Below the pieces are notes generated by a model, which saw only the letters and a program-made list of their open reading frames with translations, was not told where the DNA came from and did not search any database. Made by a program: the position numbers and the translations under genes. From Pseudomonas sp. S04 (GTDB lineage: Bacteria; Pseudomonadota; Gammaproteobacteria; Pseudomonadales; Pseudomonadaceae), in assembly GCF_009834545.1 (NCBI RefSeq), contig NZ_CP019427.1, positions 2,238,001-2,302,000 on the forward strand: DNA of 64,000 nucleotides. The letters run 5' to 3'. Shown here piece by piece: positions 17,629-25,302 of this stretch (the first letter of the stretch is position 1; every line of letters starts with the position of its first letter).

Positions 17629-18238
17629 GTGTCGATTACTACTAGAGTAGCGCTGCTAAAAGTCGCAGAAAACCAGATGAGGTCTAGAGGATACTCAGCA
17701 TTTAGTTATGCTGATTTGGCCGCGAAGATTGGCATTAGAAAAGCCAGTATTCATCATCACTTCCCTACCAAAGAGCGTCTCGGTCAGGCGTTAATCAAGC
17801 ACTCTATCAGCCGCTTCCAGTCTACCTTAAGGTTAATCGAAGATGCTGATCAGGATCCGCTAGTGCGACTTCGAGCGTTTTACTGCCTGTTCAGCATTAG
17901 TGTGAGTGAAGAGCTTCTACCGTTGTGTGGCGCGCTGGCAGAAGAAATGGTTGGGCTACGATTATGCTTACTAGAGGCTTTCTCGAGGCACAACTTGAAT
18001 GGCTGGAGAAAGCCATCAGCGAGGCAGCTCTGAAAAAACGCGTGGTTAGCCTATGCCACCTGAAGACTACGTGTTCATGCTGTTGAGCGCGTTAGAAGGT
18101 GTAAGTCTCATTGAATGGACAATAGGCAGATCAGTTGAGCGCTTGGTAGGGTTTAACTATTTGATTAAGTGGCTAGAGCGATCAGTTTTGAAGTGGTGTC
18201 ATATACTAAAATATTCTGGTCGCTACCATATAGGTTGA
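17629..18238 (+). pseudogene. Second TetR-family repressor, double frameshift
   Basis: The N-terminal 110 residues are a good TetR protein with AFSYADLAAKIGIRKAS and HHHFPTKE, very close to the intact regulator at 15445. Near 17960 the frame shifts: the continuing sequence FLEAQLEWLEKAISEAALKK is in another frame, and near 18050 it shifts again to PPEDYVFMLLSALEG through 18238. The truncated product could still bind DNA but lacks its effector and dimer domain. In related loci a tetR lies just before dsbA. Confidence 0.85.
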
Positions 18239-18310
18239 TTTTAGATCAGTCTCTTGGCTTCTGCTCAATAGGTAGCAATGTCTTCAATTTCTTTCAATGT
18301 CGAGTGATTT

Positions 18311-19006
18311 ATGAGCTGCGTTTCTAAAAAATTTGTAGTTGATATTTGGTCTGATTACGTCTGTCCTTGGTGCTGGGTGGCGAAGCGTCGTTTCGAAAAT
18401 GCGCTTGCAAGCTTCCCGTACAAAGACAGTGTTCAAGTCAATGTAAGAGCGTATCGTCTTGCCCCGAACCATGTTGCTGAGCCTATGGTTGGAGCCCTAA
18501 AACGTAAATTGGGTAGTCCGGTCTCTGCTGTAACTATGATGAGTGCGGTGAAGCAATATGGCCAATCTTCGGGACTTGATTATCGTTTCGAAACCATGCT
18601 GTTTGGTGATACTGCGGATGCGCACGTATTAGTCAAAGCAGTCGAAGATGAAACCCTGAAAAAATACTTGGTGGAAGCGCTCTATGAGCAAAGTACCACT
18701 CAGGGTAAATCGCTCTTTGACAGGAAAAGTTTAGAGGCGATAGCAAAGTCTGTAGGGGTATCTGATGAGTCAGTTGTACTCGCGTGGTCATCCCAAGATC
18801 TGCGCTTTCAGATGCAACAGGACGAGCGCGCGGCGGCCCAATTCGGCTCAGGCGTTCCTTTTTTTGTTTTCAACAATTCGTTTTCAGTTTCGGGAGCTCA
18901 GCCCCAAGAGGCTTTTCTCCAAGCATTGAATCAAATGTATTTGGAATCAACGGGTGAGGATGAGTCGTTCAGTGGTCAAGTCTGTGGTCTTGATGGATGT
19001 AATTGA
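18311..19006 (+). CDS. DsbA-family (FrnE-like) thiol oxidoreductase, tolerance locus
   Basis: Thioredoxin-fold protein of 231 residues without a signal peptide, so probably cytoplasmic. Active site CPWC (residues about 19-22, in YVCPWCW), a helical insertion, and the cis-Pro loop GVPFFVF (about residue 180). These mark the FrnE/2-hydroxychromene isomerase-like DsbA branch. The C terminus adds a CGLDGC pair. In thiosulfinate-tolerance clusters a dsbA of this kind lies between tetR and trx, as here. Probable role: reduction or exchange of mixed disulfides formed by allicin-like compounds. Confidence 0.9.
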   Translation: MSCVSKKFVVDIWSDYVCPWCWVAKRRFENALASFPYKDSVQVNVRAYRLAPNHVAEPMVGALKRKLGSPVSAVTMMSAVKQYGQSSGLDYRFETMLFGDTADAHVLVKAVEDETLKKYLVEALYEQSTTQGKSLFDRKSLEAIAKSVGVSDESVVLAWSSQDLRFQMQQDERAAAQFGSGVPFFVFNNSFSVSGAQPQEAFLQALNQMYLESTGEDESFSGQVCGLDGCN

Positions 19007-19077
19007 TGCTAGAGACTTCGCAGCACCTGTGGTGCTGCTATCTCTAAACTTGAAGTAGCGTTGTGGATGAGGTGCAA

Positions 19078-19407
19078 ATGAGCCGTATCGTAGACTTGAG
19101 AGCCGAACAGTTCGCCAGATTTGTTGCAAAAGGCAGCAGCGTCGTACTGTTTTCGGCGTCTTGGTGCAAGCCATGCCAGGTAATGAAGCCGGTCTTTCAC
19201 GACCTCGCAGGCAAGCTGTATTCTCGCGCTGCCTTCGGGAAAATTGATGTGGCGGTTTCGCCGACGATTTCCCAGATGTACGGCATACGATCAGTGCCAT
19301 CCTTGGTGATTTTTCACGAAGGGCGGTTACGTTTGGTTCTGGCCGGCTCTCGATCGCTTGCCGCTTTGAAGATAGCAATCTTGGCTGGTTTAAAGGACGT
19401 TTTGTAG
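19078..19407 (+). CDS. Thioredoxin-like protein with CKPC active site
   Basis: Small cytoplasmic thioredoxin, 109 residues. The active site is SWCKPC instead of the usual WCGPC; the cis-proline motif SVPSLVIF follows. Gly to Lys in the dipeptide changes the redox potential in thioredoxin relatives. Start at 19078 follows GAGGTG; the upstream in-frame ATG at 19063 lacks a site. It lies 71 bp after the dsbA-like gene and probably works with it to reduce S-thiolated proteins. Confidence 0.88.
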   Translation: MSRIVDLRAEQFARFVAKGSSVVLFSASWCKPCQVMKPVFHDLAGKLYSRAAFGKIDVAVSPTISQMYGIRSVPSLVIFHEGRLRLVLAGSRSLAALKIAILAGLKDVL

Positions 19408-19528
19408 GTCGATTTGAATGGCTTTAATTCTTTCGATTTTCGCTGGCTATTTTTCTTCTCCGCCTTGGCTCGACTTTGCTCCGGCCAGCTATTGATCAGA
19501 TAAGCTGTATCTTCATTGAAGATTTCCG

Positions 19529-19839
19529 TTAGTAGGGCGTTGGCCCGTTTGTAGGCGTCGTGCTAGAACTCGGTCTCATCCGAGGGCTGCGTGACCATTT
19601 CCTCAGCATCTCCAGATTCAGGCGACGGAATCGATCCGCGCGCTCACGGGCTTCATGGTGCCCGACGCCCAGTTTTTCCAGCGCTTTACTTCCAAGGGAC
19701 AAAGCGCTCTCAAAAGTCTCCCGCTCGACTGCCTCCATGCCTATTTGGCGTAGGGCAATGATGTTACCCATATCGCGAGCGCACCTTACCTTCAGGGCAG
19801 GAAAATGCTCTTGGGCCAGCCGAGTCAGAGTTAGGTTCA
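19529..19839 (-). pseudogene. KefC-type K+/H+ antiporter, C-terminal fragment
   Basis: About 100 codons matching the end of KefC-like glutathione-gated potassium efflux proteins: LTRLAQEHFPALKV and the VERETFESALSLGSKALEKLG block followed by a charged tail (RFRRLNLEMLRKW). The membrane domain and most of the TrkA-N domain are absent. The frame reads on through an intron remnant into an AraC fragment, giving an artificial long ORF (to 20233). Confidence 0.75.
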
Positions 19840-19882
19840 GATCTGTGCGGGGCCGGCAGGTAACTGCCGTCCCTACCGCGAC
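19840..19882 (+). mobile_element. 3' end of a group II intron (remnant)
   Basis: The stretch from GATCTGTGCGGGG to CTACCGCGAC matches the domain VI and 3' end of the complete intron at 59903-61818 with only a two-base size difference near the middle of the G run. Everything upstream of domain VI is missing. It is inserted antisense between the AraC and KefC fragments. Confidence 0.8.
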
Positions 19883-20075
19883 CACTTTAACGAAGTAGCT
19901 CTGGACAACATGCGAAAACGCGCAGGGCTCTGTATGGCCCAGTCTTTCTGCCAGTATCACAAGTGGTAGCTCGGCGTCAGCTAGGCCTTCCAATGCTTCG
20001 CTCATACGCGTTCTTTCCAGCAGTTGTCGGAAGGATGAACCGCGTTCGACCAATCGAAGCTGAAGGGGGCGCATG
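19883..20075 (-). pseudogene. AraC-family regulator, C-terminal HTH fragment
   Basis: Codes RLVERGSSFRQLLERTRM and LAERLGHTEPCAFSHVVQSYF, the connector and second helix-turn-helix of AraC/XylS regulators. The N-terminal domain is absent and the last helix runs into the intron remnant. Confidence 0.7.
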
Positions 20076-20252
20076 CTCAGAAGTGTGCGCCGTAGATCAG
20101 CAACTTCTTCGGGACGCAGCCGAGGTTCACATAGGTGCCGCCCATGCAGCGGCAGCCACTTTCGCGTCAAAACCGGCCGCAAAGCGAGTAGCCCGTACAC
20201 CACCGGAACCGGCGCTAATGATATAAAGGTCAAAATCGCAGGTGATTTTCAT
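20076..20252 (-). pseudogene. Glutathione reductase, N-terminal fragment
   Basis: Starts at 20252 after a GAGGAGA site. The frame gives [20 protein letters not shown] (FAD-binding Rossmann motif); after a small deletion and frameshift near 20150 it gives [21 protein letters not shown], then stops. That second block is the redox-active region of glutathione reductase (usual GGTCVNVGCVPKK), here with the first Cys replaced by Tyr. The remaining about 380 residues are missing. Confidence 0.8.
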
Positions 20253-20397
20253 TCTCCTCAACAGGCCATCAGCACAACGAGCGGTTGGCTAATGGCGTGC
20301 GGGACAGCCTGTAGGGCTTGAGAAACTTCTTGCAGTTGATTGGCGGGGCGGGAAGGCTAGGCTTCCAATTTTACTGATATTTCCGCACTGCCGTGTA

Positions 20398-20730
20398 TTA
20401 AGACTTGTCGAATGCATCCAAAACGTGAGTGCTGTAAACCAATGCAGCACCAGCGTTCATGTTGATCGCTACGCCCAAAGCTTCTGAGACCTCTTCAGTT
20501 GTTACACCTAGCTTTTTGGCCTCAGCAGCGTGGAAAGCAATGCAGCCGTCACAGCGGGTGGTCACCGCTACAGCGAGCGAAATCAGTTCACGAGTTTTGG
20601 CGTCAAGATGGTTTGTTTTTGCTCCGGCATTGCCCAACGAAGTCACACCTTTCATGGTCTCCGGTGACAGGCCATTGAGTTGCACCAAGCGGGTGGTGAT
20701 GTCTTTACGAGTTTGCTTCCAATCTTGCAT
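20398..20730 (-). CDS. AhpD-like carboxymuconolactone decarboxylase family protein
   Basis: Small alkylhydroperoxidase-like protein of 110 residues with the AhpD catalytic pattern CDGCIAFH (CxxC followed by His; about residues 60-67) inside the family core. The fold reduces peroxides or disulfides with CxxC. Start at 20730 is favoured over 20802 because the longer frame would run over the operator. The operator at 20796-20813 lies 66 bp upstream. It is the ahpD member of the tolerance set and, with osmC, one of the clearest TetR targets. Confidence 0.88.
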   Translation of the reverse strand: MQDWKQTRKDITTRLVQLNGLSPETMKGVTSLGNAGAKTNHLDAKTRELISLAVAVTTRCDGCIAFHAAEAKKLGVTTEEVSEALGVAINMNAGAALVYSTHVLDAFDKS

Positions 20731-20795
20731 GGGATACTCACTTGGGCGCGATGCCCTATTAGGTTGCGGAAAGAGTTGTGAACTCGATGCAAAGC

Positions 20796-20813
20796 CTACC
20801 ATCCAGTTGGTAG
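20796..20813. promoter_or_regulatory. TetR-family operator, ahpD copy
   Basis: CTACCATCCAGTTGGTAG: arms CTACCA and TGGTAG flank a six-base centre. Best copy of the motif shared with 13632-13649 and 16304-16321. Confidence 0.8.
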
Positions 20814-21505
20814 GATTTGCAAGGACTCACTAAAGCGACTTGCGCAGATGAAAGGGGAGTTCCCACGAGTAGGAATGGGAGTCCAAAAAATAGGCGTTAT
20901 GACGATTCCATGGCGACCTTCGGGACTGCCATAAACTATGATCCAGAACGAATACGCCAATTCCATCGAAAGAGGCAATGTCCAGCAGTGGGTGCCGTGT
21001 AGAGCCATTTTCCTATAGCCGATGTTTCGAGCCAGTGGGGCCCGGCTAGTAGTTAGGTTTTTCTATGGGGTACAGATGCTGTTACCTACCAGGCTCATCA
21101 CCTTCCGGAAATATTGGTCAAGCTTAGTATTGCTTTCACGCCGCACAACTCTTCATGACCTCATACGTCGAGGCCTTCCTTTCGCGTAGAGCTTCTGCTG
21201 GTTTACCGAGTAATCGAAGCCGGCAGACCACTGGCTATTCATGCTGAACAAGGTGTCGTTGTGACGCAATTCGAAGCGGTTACCGTCGACCCGTTGTTCA
21301 TGCCGTTGCAGATAGGCAGTCAATTGCAACGATCGCGCCTTTGAAAGTAGAGAGCACAGGCTGGAGGGAGTATCGACGCAGATCATTCATCACTTCATTG
21401 TTTTGGTCGGTTGTCATAAAGTCGCCCCGATAGAATGCTCGACCATGAGCGGCACCAAAAAAACGCCTTCGCAATTTCTTGAGAAGGCGTTTGGCTAGCG
21501 AATAA
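20814..21505. other. Region between ahpD-like gene and cyanase
   Basis: About 690 bp. A minus-strand frame at 21153-21386 codes a beta-rich segment (RHNDTLFSMNSQWSAGFDYS) that resembles part of an outer-membrane receptor barrel, perhaps of the TonB-dependent type; it is too short and lacks a proper start, so I treat it as a gene remnant. The rest shows nothing recognisable. Confidence 0.3.
21459..21493 (-). terminator. Terminator of cynS
   Basis: AAACGCCTTC and GAAGGCGTTT form the stem; on the minus strand it ends in GCGTTTTTTTGG directly after the cyanase gene. Confidence 0.9.
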
Positions 21506-21955
21506 TCAGTAGCTTTTGTAAGGCAGAAATTTACCCGAAAGAACTACATTCACCCGATCGCCCTTGGGATCGTTCTGGCGTTGAATATCCATGCTGAAGT
21601 CTATGGCGCTCATGATGCCGTCGCCAAATTCCTCATGGATGAGTTCTTTGATGGTGGTGCCGTAGACATTGACCAATTCGTACCAGCGGTAGATCAACGG
21701 ATCTGCAGGTACGGAAGTGGGCAGAGATCCTTTGTAGGGCACGATCTGCAACCACGCTACCGCTTCATCAGGGAGGCCCAGTATTTTGCCGACGGTTTCA
21801 GCCTGAGCTTTATCGAAAGTCATCTGACCCAGGCAAGCTGCTGTAGTCCATTCTTTGGACATGCCCACGGCCTCGGCAATCTGACTCCACTTGAGGCCTT
21901 TACCAACTTTCGCCGAAACAATCAGTTTCGTGACTTCTTCGCGAGATGTGATCAT
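21506..21955 (-). CDS. cynS: Cyanate hydratase (cyanase)
   Basis: Decamer-forming enzyme converting cyanate and bicarbonate to ammonia and carbon dioxide. The 149 residues match the whole cyanase: N-terminal HTH-like domain, then the catalytic core YRWYELVNVYGTTIKELIHEEFGDGIMSAIDF with the three catalytic residues Arg90, Glu93 and Ser116. No cynR or cynT lies next to it. It follows an osmC-like gene by 25 bp, likely one transcript. A NitT-family transporter, which includes cyanate importers, is encoded 4 kb away. Confidence 0.95.
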   Translation of the reverse strand: MITSREEVTKLIVSAKVGKGLKWSQIAEAVGMSKEWTTAACLGQMTFDKAQAETVGKILGLPDEAVAWLQIVPYKGSLPTSVPADPLIYRWYELVNVYGTTIKELIHEEFGDGIMSAIDFSMDIQRQNDPKGDRVNVVLSGKFLPYKSY

Positions 21956-21980
21956 CAGGATTTTCTCTGGATAAGTGGGT

Positions 21981-22523
21981 TTAGTCAGCCAGCGCGATGC
22001 TGAACGAGATCGGGTTGCGCATAGTGTTTGCTACTGGAGAATAGAAGTTTGCGTGCTTGACGATTTCGTTTAGCTCTTCGCGAGTAGCATCGCCCTCAAT
22101 CAATACCTTTACGCGGATGTCCTGGAAGCCCATTTGCGCGGGTTCCTTTTCTGAACCGCCAGCACCCCAGGCAGCAGGGTTACCGATATCCCCCTCCATG
22201 AAAATTTCCAGCTTGGTCAGCTTGATTTGCTTCCAGGTAGCGACTGCGGTGATGCCCACAGCCAAGCAGCCGCCCAGACCCGACAACACGATTTCACCCG
22301 GAGCAGGTGCAGTGTCCTCGCCGAACAGGTGCAGAGGTTCGTCGACGACGACTGCCTCATGCTGGCCGACGTAGCTTAGGCTGCGGTACATGCCCTGCAT
22401 GACAGTATGGACTTTGTTGGTACCTTGGTTGGATGGGTTGTTGCGACCTTTTTCAGCGAAAGCCATCAGACCATCACGATCAATTGGACGCAGGTAGGCT
22501 TTGACGGTAGTTGATTCGGACAT
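21981..22523 (-). CDS. OsmC-family protein, cyanase-linked
   Basis: OsmC-fold protein of 180 residues, clearly different from the one at 16380. The LSGLGGCLAVGITAVA segment carries the second redox-type Cys; the expected first Cys position is in GEDTAPAPGEIV with no Cys, so peroxidase activity is doubtful. It also has a long insertion (GSEKEPAQMGFQDI). It leads a two-gene unit with cynS, suggesting a joint stress or detoxification role, perhaps against cyanate or thiocyanate products. Function not established. Confidence 0.85.
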   Translation of the reverse strand: MSESTTVKAYLRPIDRDGLMAFAEKGRNNPSNQGTNKVHTVMQGMYRSLSYVGQHEAVVVDEPLHLFGEDTAPAPGEIVLSGLGGCLAVGITAVATWKQIKLTKLEIFMEGDIGNPAAWGAGGSEKEPAQMGFQDIRVKVLIEGDATREELNEIVKHANFYSPVANTMRNPISFSIALAD

Positions 22524-22984
22524 ATTGACTCCTCGGGGTAGGCGCGCAGCAGCTGGGCTGCCTTATGGATAGCAGATGATTAGCAAGTTAGATGCCAACT
22601 TTATAAATAAAAAATAAGCTAATAGAATCAAAAAATTAGCTTAATAACGACTCATGGTTGTAGAGAGACAAGGTCGACATTTTGTTGACATTGTTTACAA
22701 AATGGGTGTTTTTTTCGCGATAACTCTGTCAGGGCGTCGGTCAGAATGCGGGGAAAACAGCCATTTTTTTTGCCGAACCAGCGACCTGGGCTTGAGGTTA
22801 CGATGATGAAGCTGTTTTATCGGGTGCTTAACAACATCAGCAAAAAGCGGACAATTCCGATCCGGGACTGAAAAAGCTTTTTTAAATCGCTAAAGTTCCC
22901 GTTTGAAGATCAGCTATTGTCGGTTTAATAGAAATTCTGCTTCCACAAAATCCGGGACAACCTTCAAGGAGCTCAGTAACAATC
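22524..22984. other. Divergent promoter region, osmC-cynS and metY
   Basis: 461 bp, AT-rich at its left end, with the inverted repeat at 22615-22643. No gene seen. Confidence 0.6.
22615..22643. promoter_or_regulatory. Inverted repeat upstream of the osmC-cynS unit
   Basis: TAAGCTAAT (22615-22623) and ATTAGCTTA (22635-22643), 9-bp arms with 11-bp spacer, about 92 bp upstream of the osmC-like start. Without a following T-tract it looks like an operator, but the binding protein is unknown. Confidence 0.45.
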
Positions 22985-24262
22985 ATGAAAGACGCCACCA
23001 TCGCGCTGCACCACGGTTTCAAGTCGGATCCGACCACCAAGGCCGTCGCCGTGCCGATCTATCAGAACGTCGCCTTCGAATTCGATAACGCCCAGCACGG
23101 CGCCGACCTGTTCAACCTGGACGTGCCCGGCAATATCTACACGCGGATCATGAACCCTACCAACGATGTGCTGGAGCAACGGATGGCCGCCCTCGAAGGT
23201 GGTATAGCTGCCCTGGCCGTCTCGGCTGGCAGCGCTGCGATCCACTATGCGATCCAGACCCTGACCCGAGCCGGTGACAATATTGTCACCACTCCGCAAC
23301 TCTACGGCGGCACCTACACCCTGTTTGCCCATCTGCTGCCAAGCTTTGGCGTCGATGTGCGCTTCGCCCGCAACGACTCCGCCGAGGCCATCGCCGAACT
23401 GATCGATGACAACACCAAGCTGGTATACTGCGAAAGCATTGGCAATCCGGCGGGTAACATCATCGACCTCGAAGCCCTGGCCCAGGTCGCTCACGCCCGT
23501 GGCGTGCCATTGATGGTCGACAACACCGTGGCCACGCCAATCCTGTGCAAGCCGATCCAGTTCGGCGCCGACATTGTCGTGCACTCGGTGACCAAATATA
23601 TCGGCGGCCACGGCAACTCCCTGGGCGGAGCGATCGTCGACAGCGGCACTTTCCCCTGGGCCCAATACCCGGAAAAATTTCCCGGCCTCAACCAACCCGA
23701 GCCGGCATATCACGGTGTGGTCTACACCGAGAAGTTCGGCCCCGCCGCCTTCATCGCGCGAGCGCGCACAGTGCCATTGCGCAACACAGGCGCGGCACTG
23801 GCACCCATGAACGCGTTCCTGCTGCTTCAAGGCTTAGAAACGCTCGCGCTGCGCATGGAGCGTCACACTGACAATGCCCTGAAAGTTGCGCAATTTCTGC
23901 AGAGCCATGCTGAAGTGGAATGGGTCAGCTACGCCGGCCTCTCCGACCATCCTCATCACGCATTGGCGCAAAAATACATGCAGGGTAAACCGTCGGCGAT
24001 TCTGTCGTTTGGTTTGAAGGGCGGTTATGACGCAGGCGTGCGCTTCTATGATGCTCTGCAAATCTTCAAGCGACTGGTCAATATCGGTGACGCTAAGTCT
24101 CTTGCCTGCCATCCGGCTTCCACTACCCATCGGCAAATGAACAAGCAGGAACAAGCGAAGGCTGGGGTGAAGCCAGAAATGATTCGTCTGTCGGTAGGCA
24201 TCGAGGCGATTGAAGACCTGATCGACGATTTGCAGCAGGCGCTGGGTTCGACTCCGGCCTGA
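22985..24262 (+). CDS. metY: O-acetylhomoserine sulfhydrylase
   Basis: PLP enzyme forming homocysteine from O-acetylhomoserine and sulfide (or methionine from methanethiol). 425 residues with YQNVAFEF, GNIYTRIMNPT, SAGSAAI, VDNTVATP and the PLP lysine in VHSVTKYIGGHGNSLGG (about residue 206), the MetY rather than MetB/MetC pattern. AAGGAG precedes the ATG. GC-rich codon use differs from the AT-rich metC/permease block, so it is probably a resident core gene. It uses sulfide, the same compound handled by the persulfide dioxygenase gene next door. Confidence 0.95.
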   Translation: MKDATIALHHGFKSDPTTKAVAVPIYQNVAFEFDNAQHGADLFNLDVPGNIYTRIMNPTNDVLEQRMAALEGGIAALAVSAGSAAIHYAIQTLTRAGDNIVTTPQLYGGTYTLFAHLLPSFGVDVRFARNDSAEAIAELIDDNTKLVYCESIGNPAGNIIDLEALAQVAHARGVPLMVDNTVATPILCKPIQFGADIVVHSVTKYIGGHGNSLGGAIVDSGTFPWAQYPEKFPGLNQPEPAYHGVVYTEKFGPAAFIARARTVPLRNTGAALAPMNAFLLLQGLETLALRMERHTDNALKVAQFLQSHAEVEWVSYAGLSDHPHHALAQKYMQGKPSAILSFGLKGGYDAGVRFYDALQIFKRLVNIGDAKSLACHPASTTHRQMNKQEQAKAGVKPEMIRLSVGIEAIEDLIDDLQQALGSTPA

Positions 24263-24347
24263 TGTCAGGCAGTTGCCCAGCGCTACACGCGGAACAACTG
24301 AATGCGGTTCGGGGCAAAACTTGAGGATGGAAAGCGGAGAGAAAAGC

Positions 24348-24365
24348 GGGGCTTGAGAGAGCCCC
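24348..24365. terminator. Hairpin between convergent metY and blh
   Basis: GGGGCT and AGCCCC around a six-base loop, in the middle of the convergent gap. Weak T-tract on either side. Confidence 0.4.
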
Positions 24366-24427
24366 TGACGCTCTCTTGGTCAAGCTTCAGACGGATGCCA
24401 CTGCCGTGAGAACGCTATGCATGAACG

Positions 24428-25291
24428 TTAGTCCTCGTCCAGAGGGATTCGCAGGTAGCGTTTGCCATTCTCGGCTGGCTCCGGGAGCATACCTGCCCTG
24501 ATGTTTACCTGGAGTGACGGCAACAACAGGTTGGGCATAGCCAGAGTTGCGTCTCGTGCCTCCCGCACTTGCACGAATGTGGCGATATCTGTGCCTTCGC
24601 GAACATGGATGTTCTGGAGGCGTTGGTCGTGAACGGTAACCACACTTTTCCGCTCTCGTCCTTCTGGCGGATAGTCATGGCACAGATAGAGTTGAGTGTC
24701 CGCTGGCAGTGAGAGAATTCGTTGGGCTGACGTGAAGAGTTGTTCTGCGTCGCCGCCCGGGAAGTCGCATCTGGCGGTTCCCAAGTCTGGTGCGAACAGT
24801 GTGTCTCCAACGAAGACGGCCTGGTTGTTCACAACATAGGCGACATCGGCAGGCGTGTGGCCTGGCACATACATTGCGATCGCTGTCATGCCGGCTATTT
24901 CGAAGTGTTCATCGTCCTTGAAGAAATAATCGAACAGCCCGTCGGCCTCGTAATATTCAGGCTCAAAGTTGTAGATCTTTCCGAAGACAGCTTGCACGGT
25001 TTTTACTTTCTCGCTCGCCGCTATCTTTCCTCCTGTCTTGCTGCGGATATACGCCGAAGATGACAAGTGATCGGCATGCATATGGGTTTCCAGCAGCCAT
25101 TGGACTTCCAGGCCTTGGCTGACTATGAAAGCGAGGATTCCATCGGCACCTTTTGTGTCGGTTTTACCTGACCTGAAGTCATACCCCAGCACTGGGTCGA
25201 TGACCGCGCACTCCTTCTGACCTTCTCTGTAGACGACATAGCTGAAGGTGCCTGTCACCGTATCGGTAAAAGTCTTGACCAGCATTTGCAT
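24428..25291 (-). CDS. blh: Persulfide dioxygenase (ETHE1/Blh type)
   Basis: Mononuclear-iron metallo-beta-lactamase-fold enzyme oxidising glutathione persulfide to sulfite. 287 residues with the metal motif HMHADH (His70-His75), GHTPADV, FVGDTLFAPDLGTARCDFPGG and LCHDYPP. No rhodanese domain is fused. Start at 25291 follows GAGAGG; the longer frame (to 25459) overlaps tauE. It lies 11 bp after tauE, so sulfite made here can be exported by its partner, the same pairing found in BigR-regulated H2S-detoxification operons; no bigR gene is visible. Confidence 0.92.
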   Translation of the reverse strand: MQMLVKTFTDTVTGTFSYVVYREGQKECAVIDPVLGYDFRSGKTDTKGADGILAFIVSQGLEVQWLLETHMHADHLSSSAYIRSKTGGKIAASEKVKTVQAVFGKIYNFEPEYYEADGLFDYFFKDDEHFEIAGMTAIAMYVPGHTPADVAYVVNNQAVFVGDTLFAPDLGTARCDFPGGDAEQLFTSAQRILSLPADTQLYLCHDYPPEGRERKSVVTVHDQRLQNIHVREGTDIATFVQVREARDATLAMPNLLLPSLQVNIRAGMLPEPAENGKRYLRIPLDED

Positions 25292-25302
25292 GCAGTGACC
25301 TC

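Noticed and set aside
19529..20233. 234-codon minus-strand frame as one gene
   Set aside because: Made of kefC, intron, AraC and gor pieces in different original frames; it is a scar, not a gene.
22973..23830. 285-codon minus-strand frame opposite metY
   Set aside because: Antisense shadow of a clear metY; His/Gly/Val-rich composition typical of reversed GC-rich codons.
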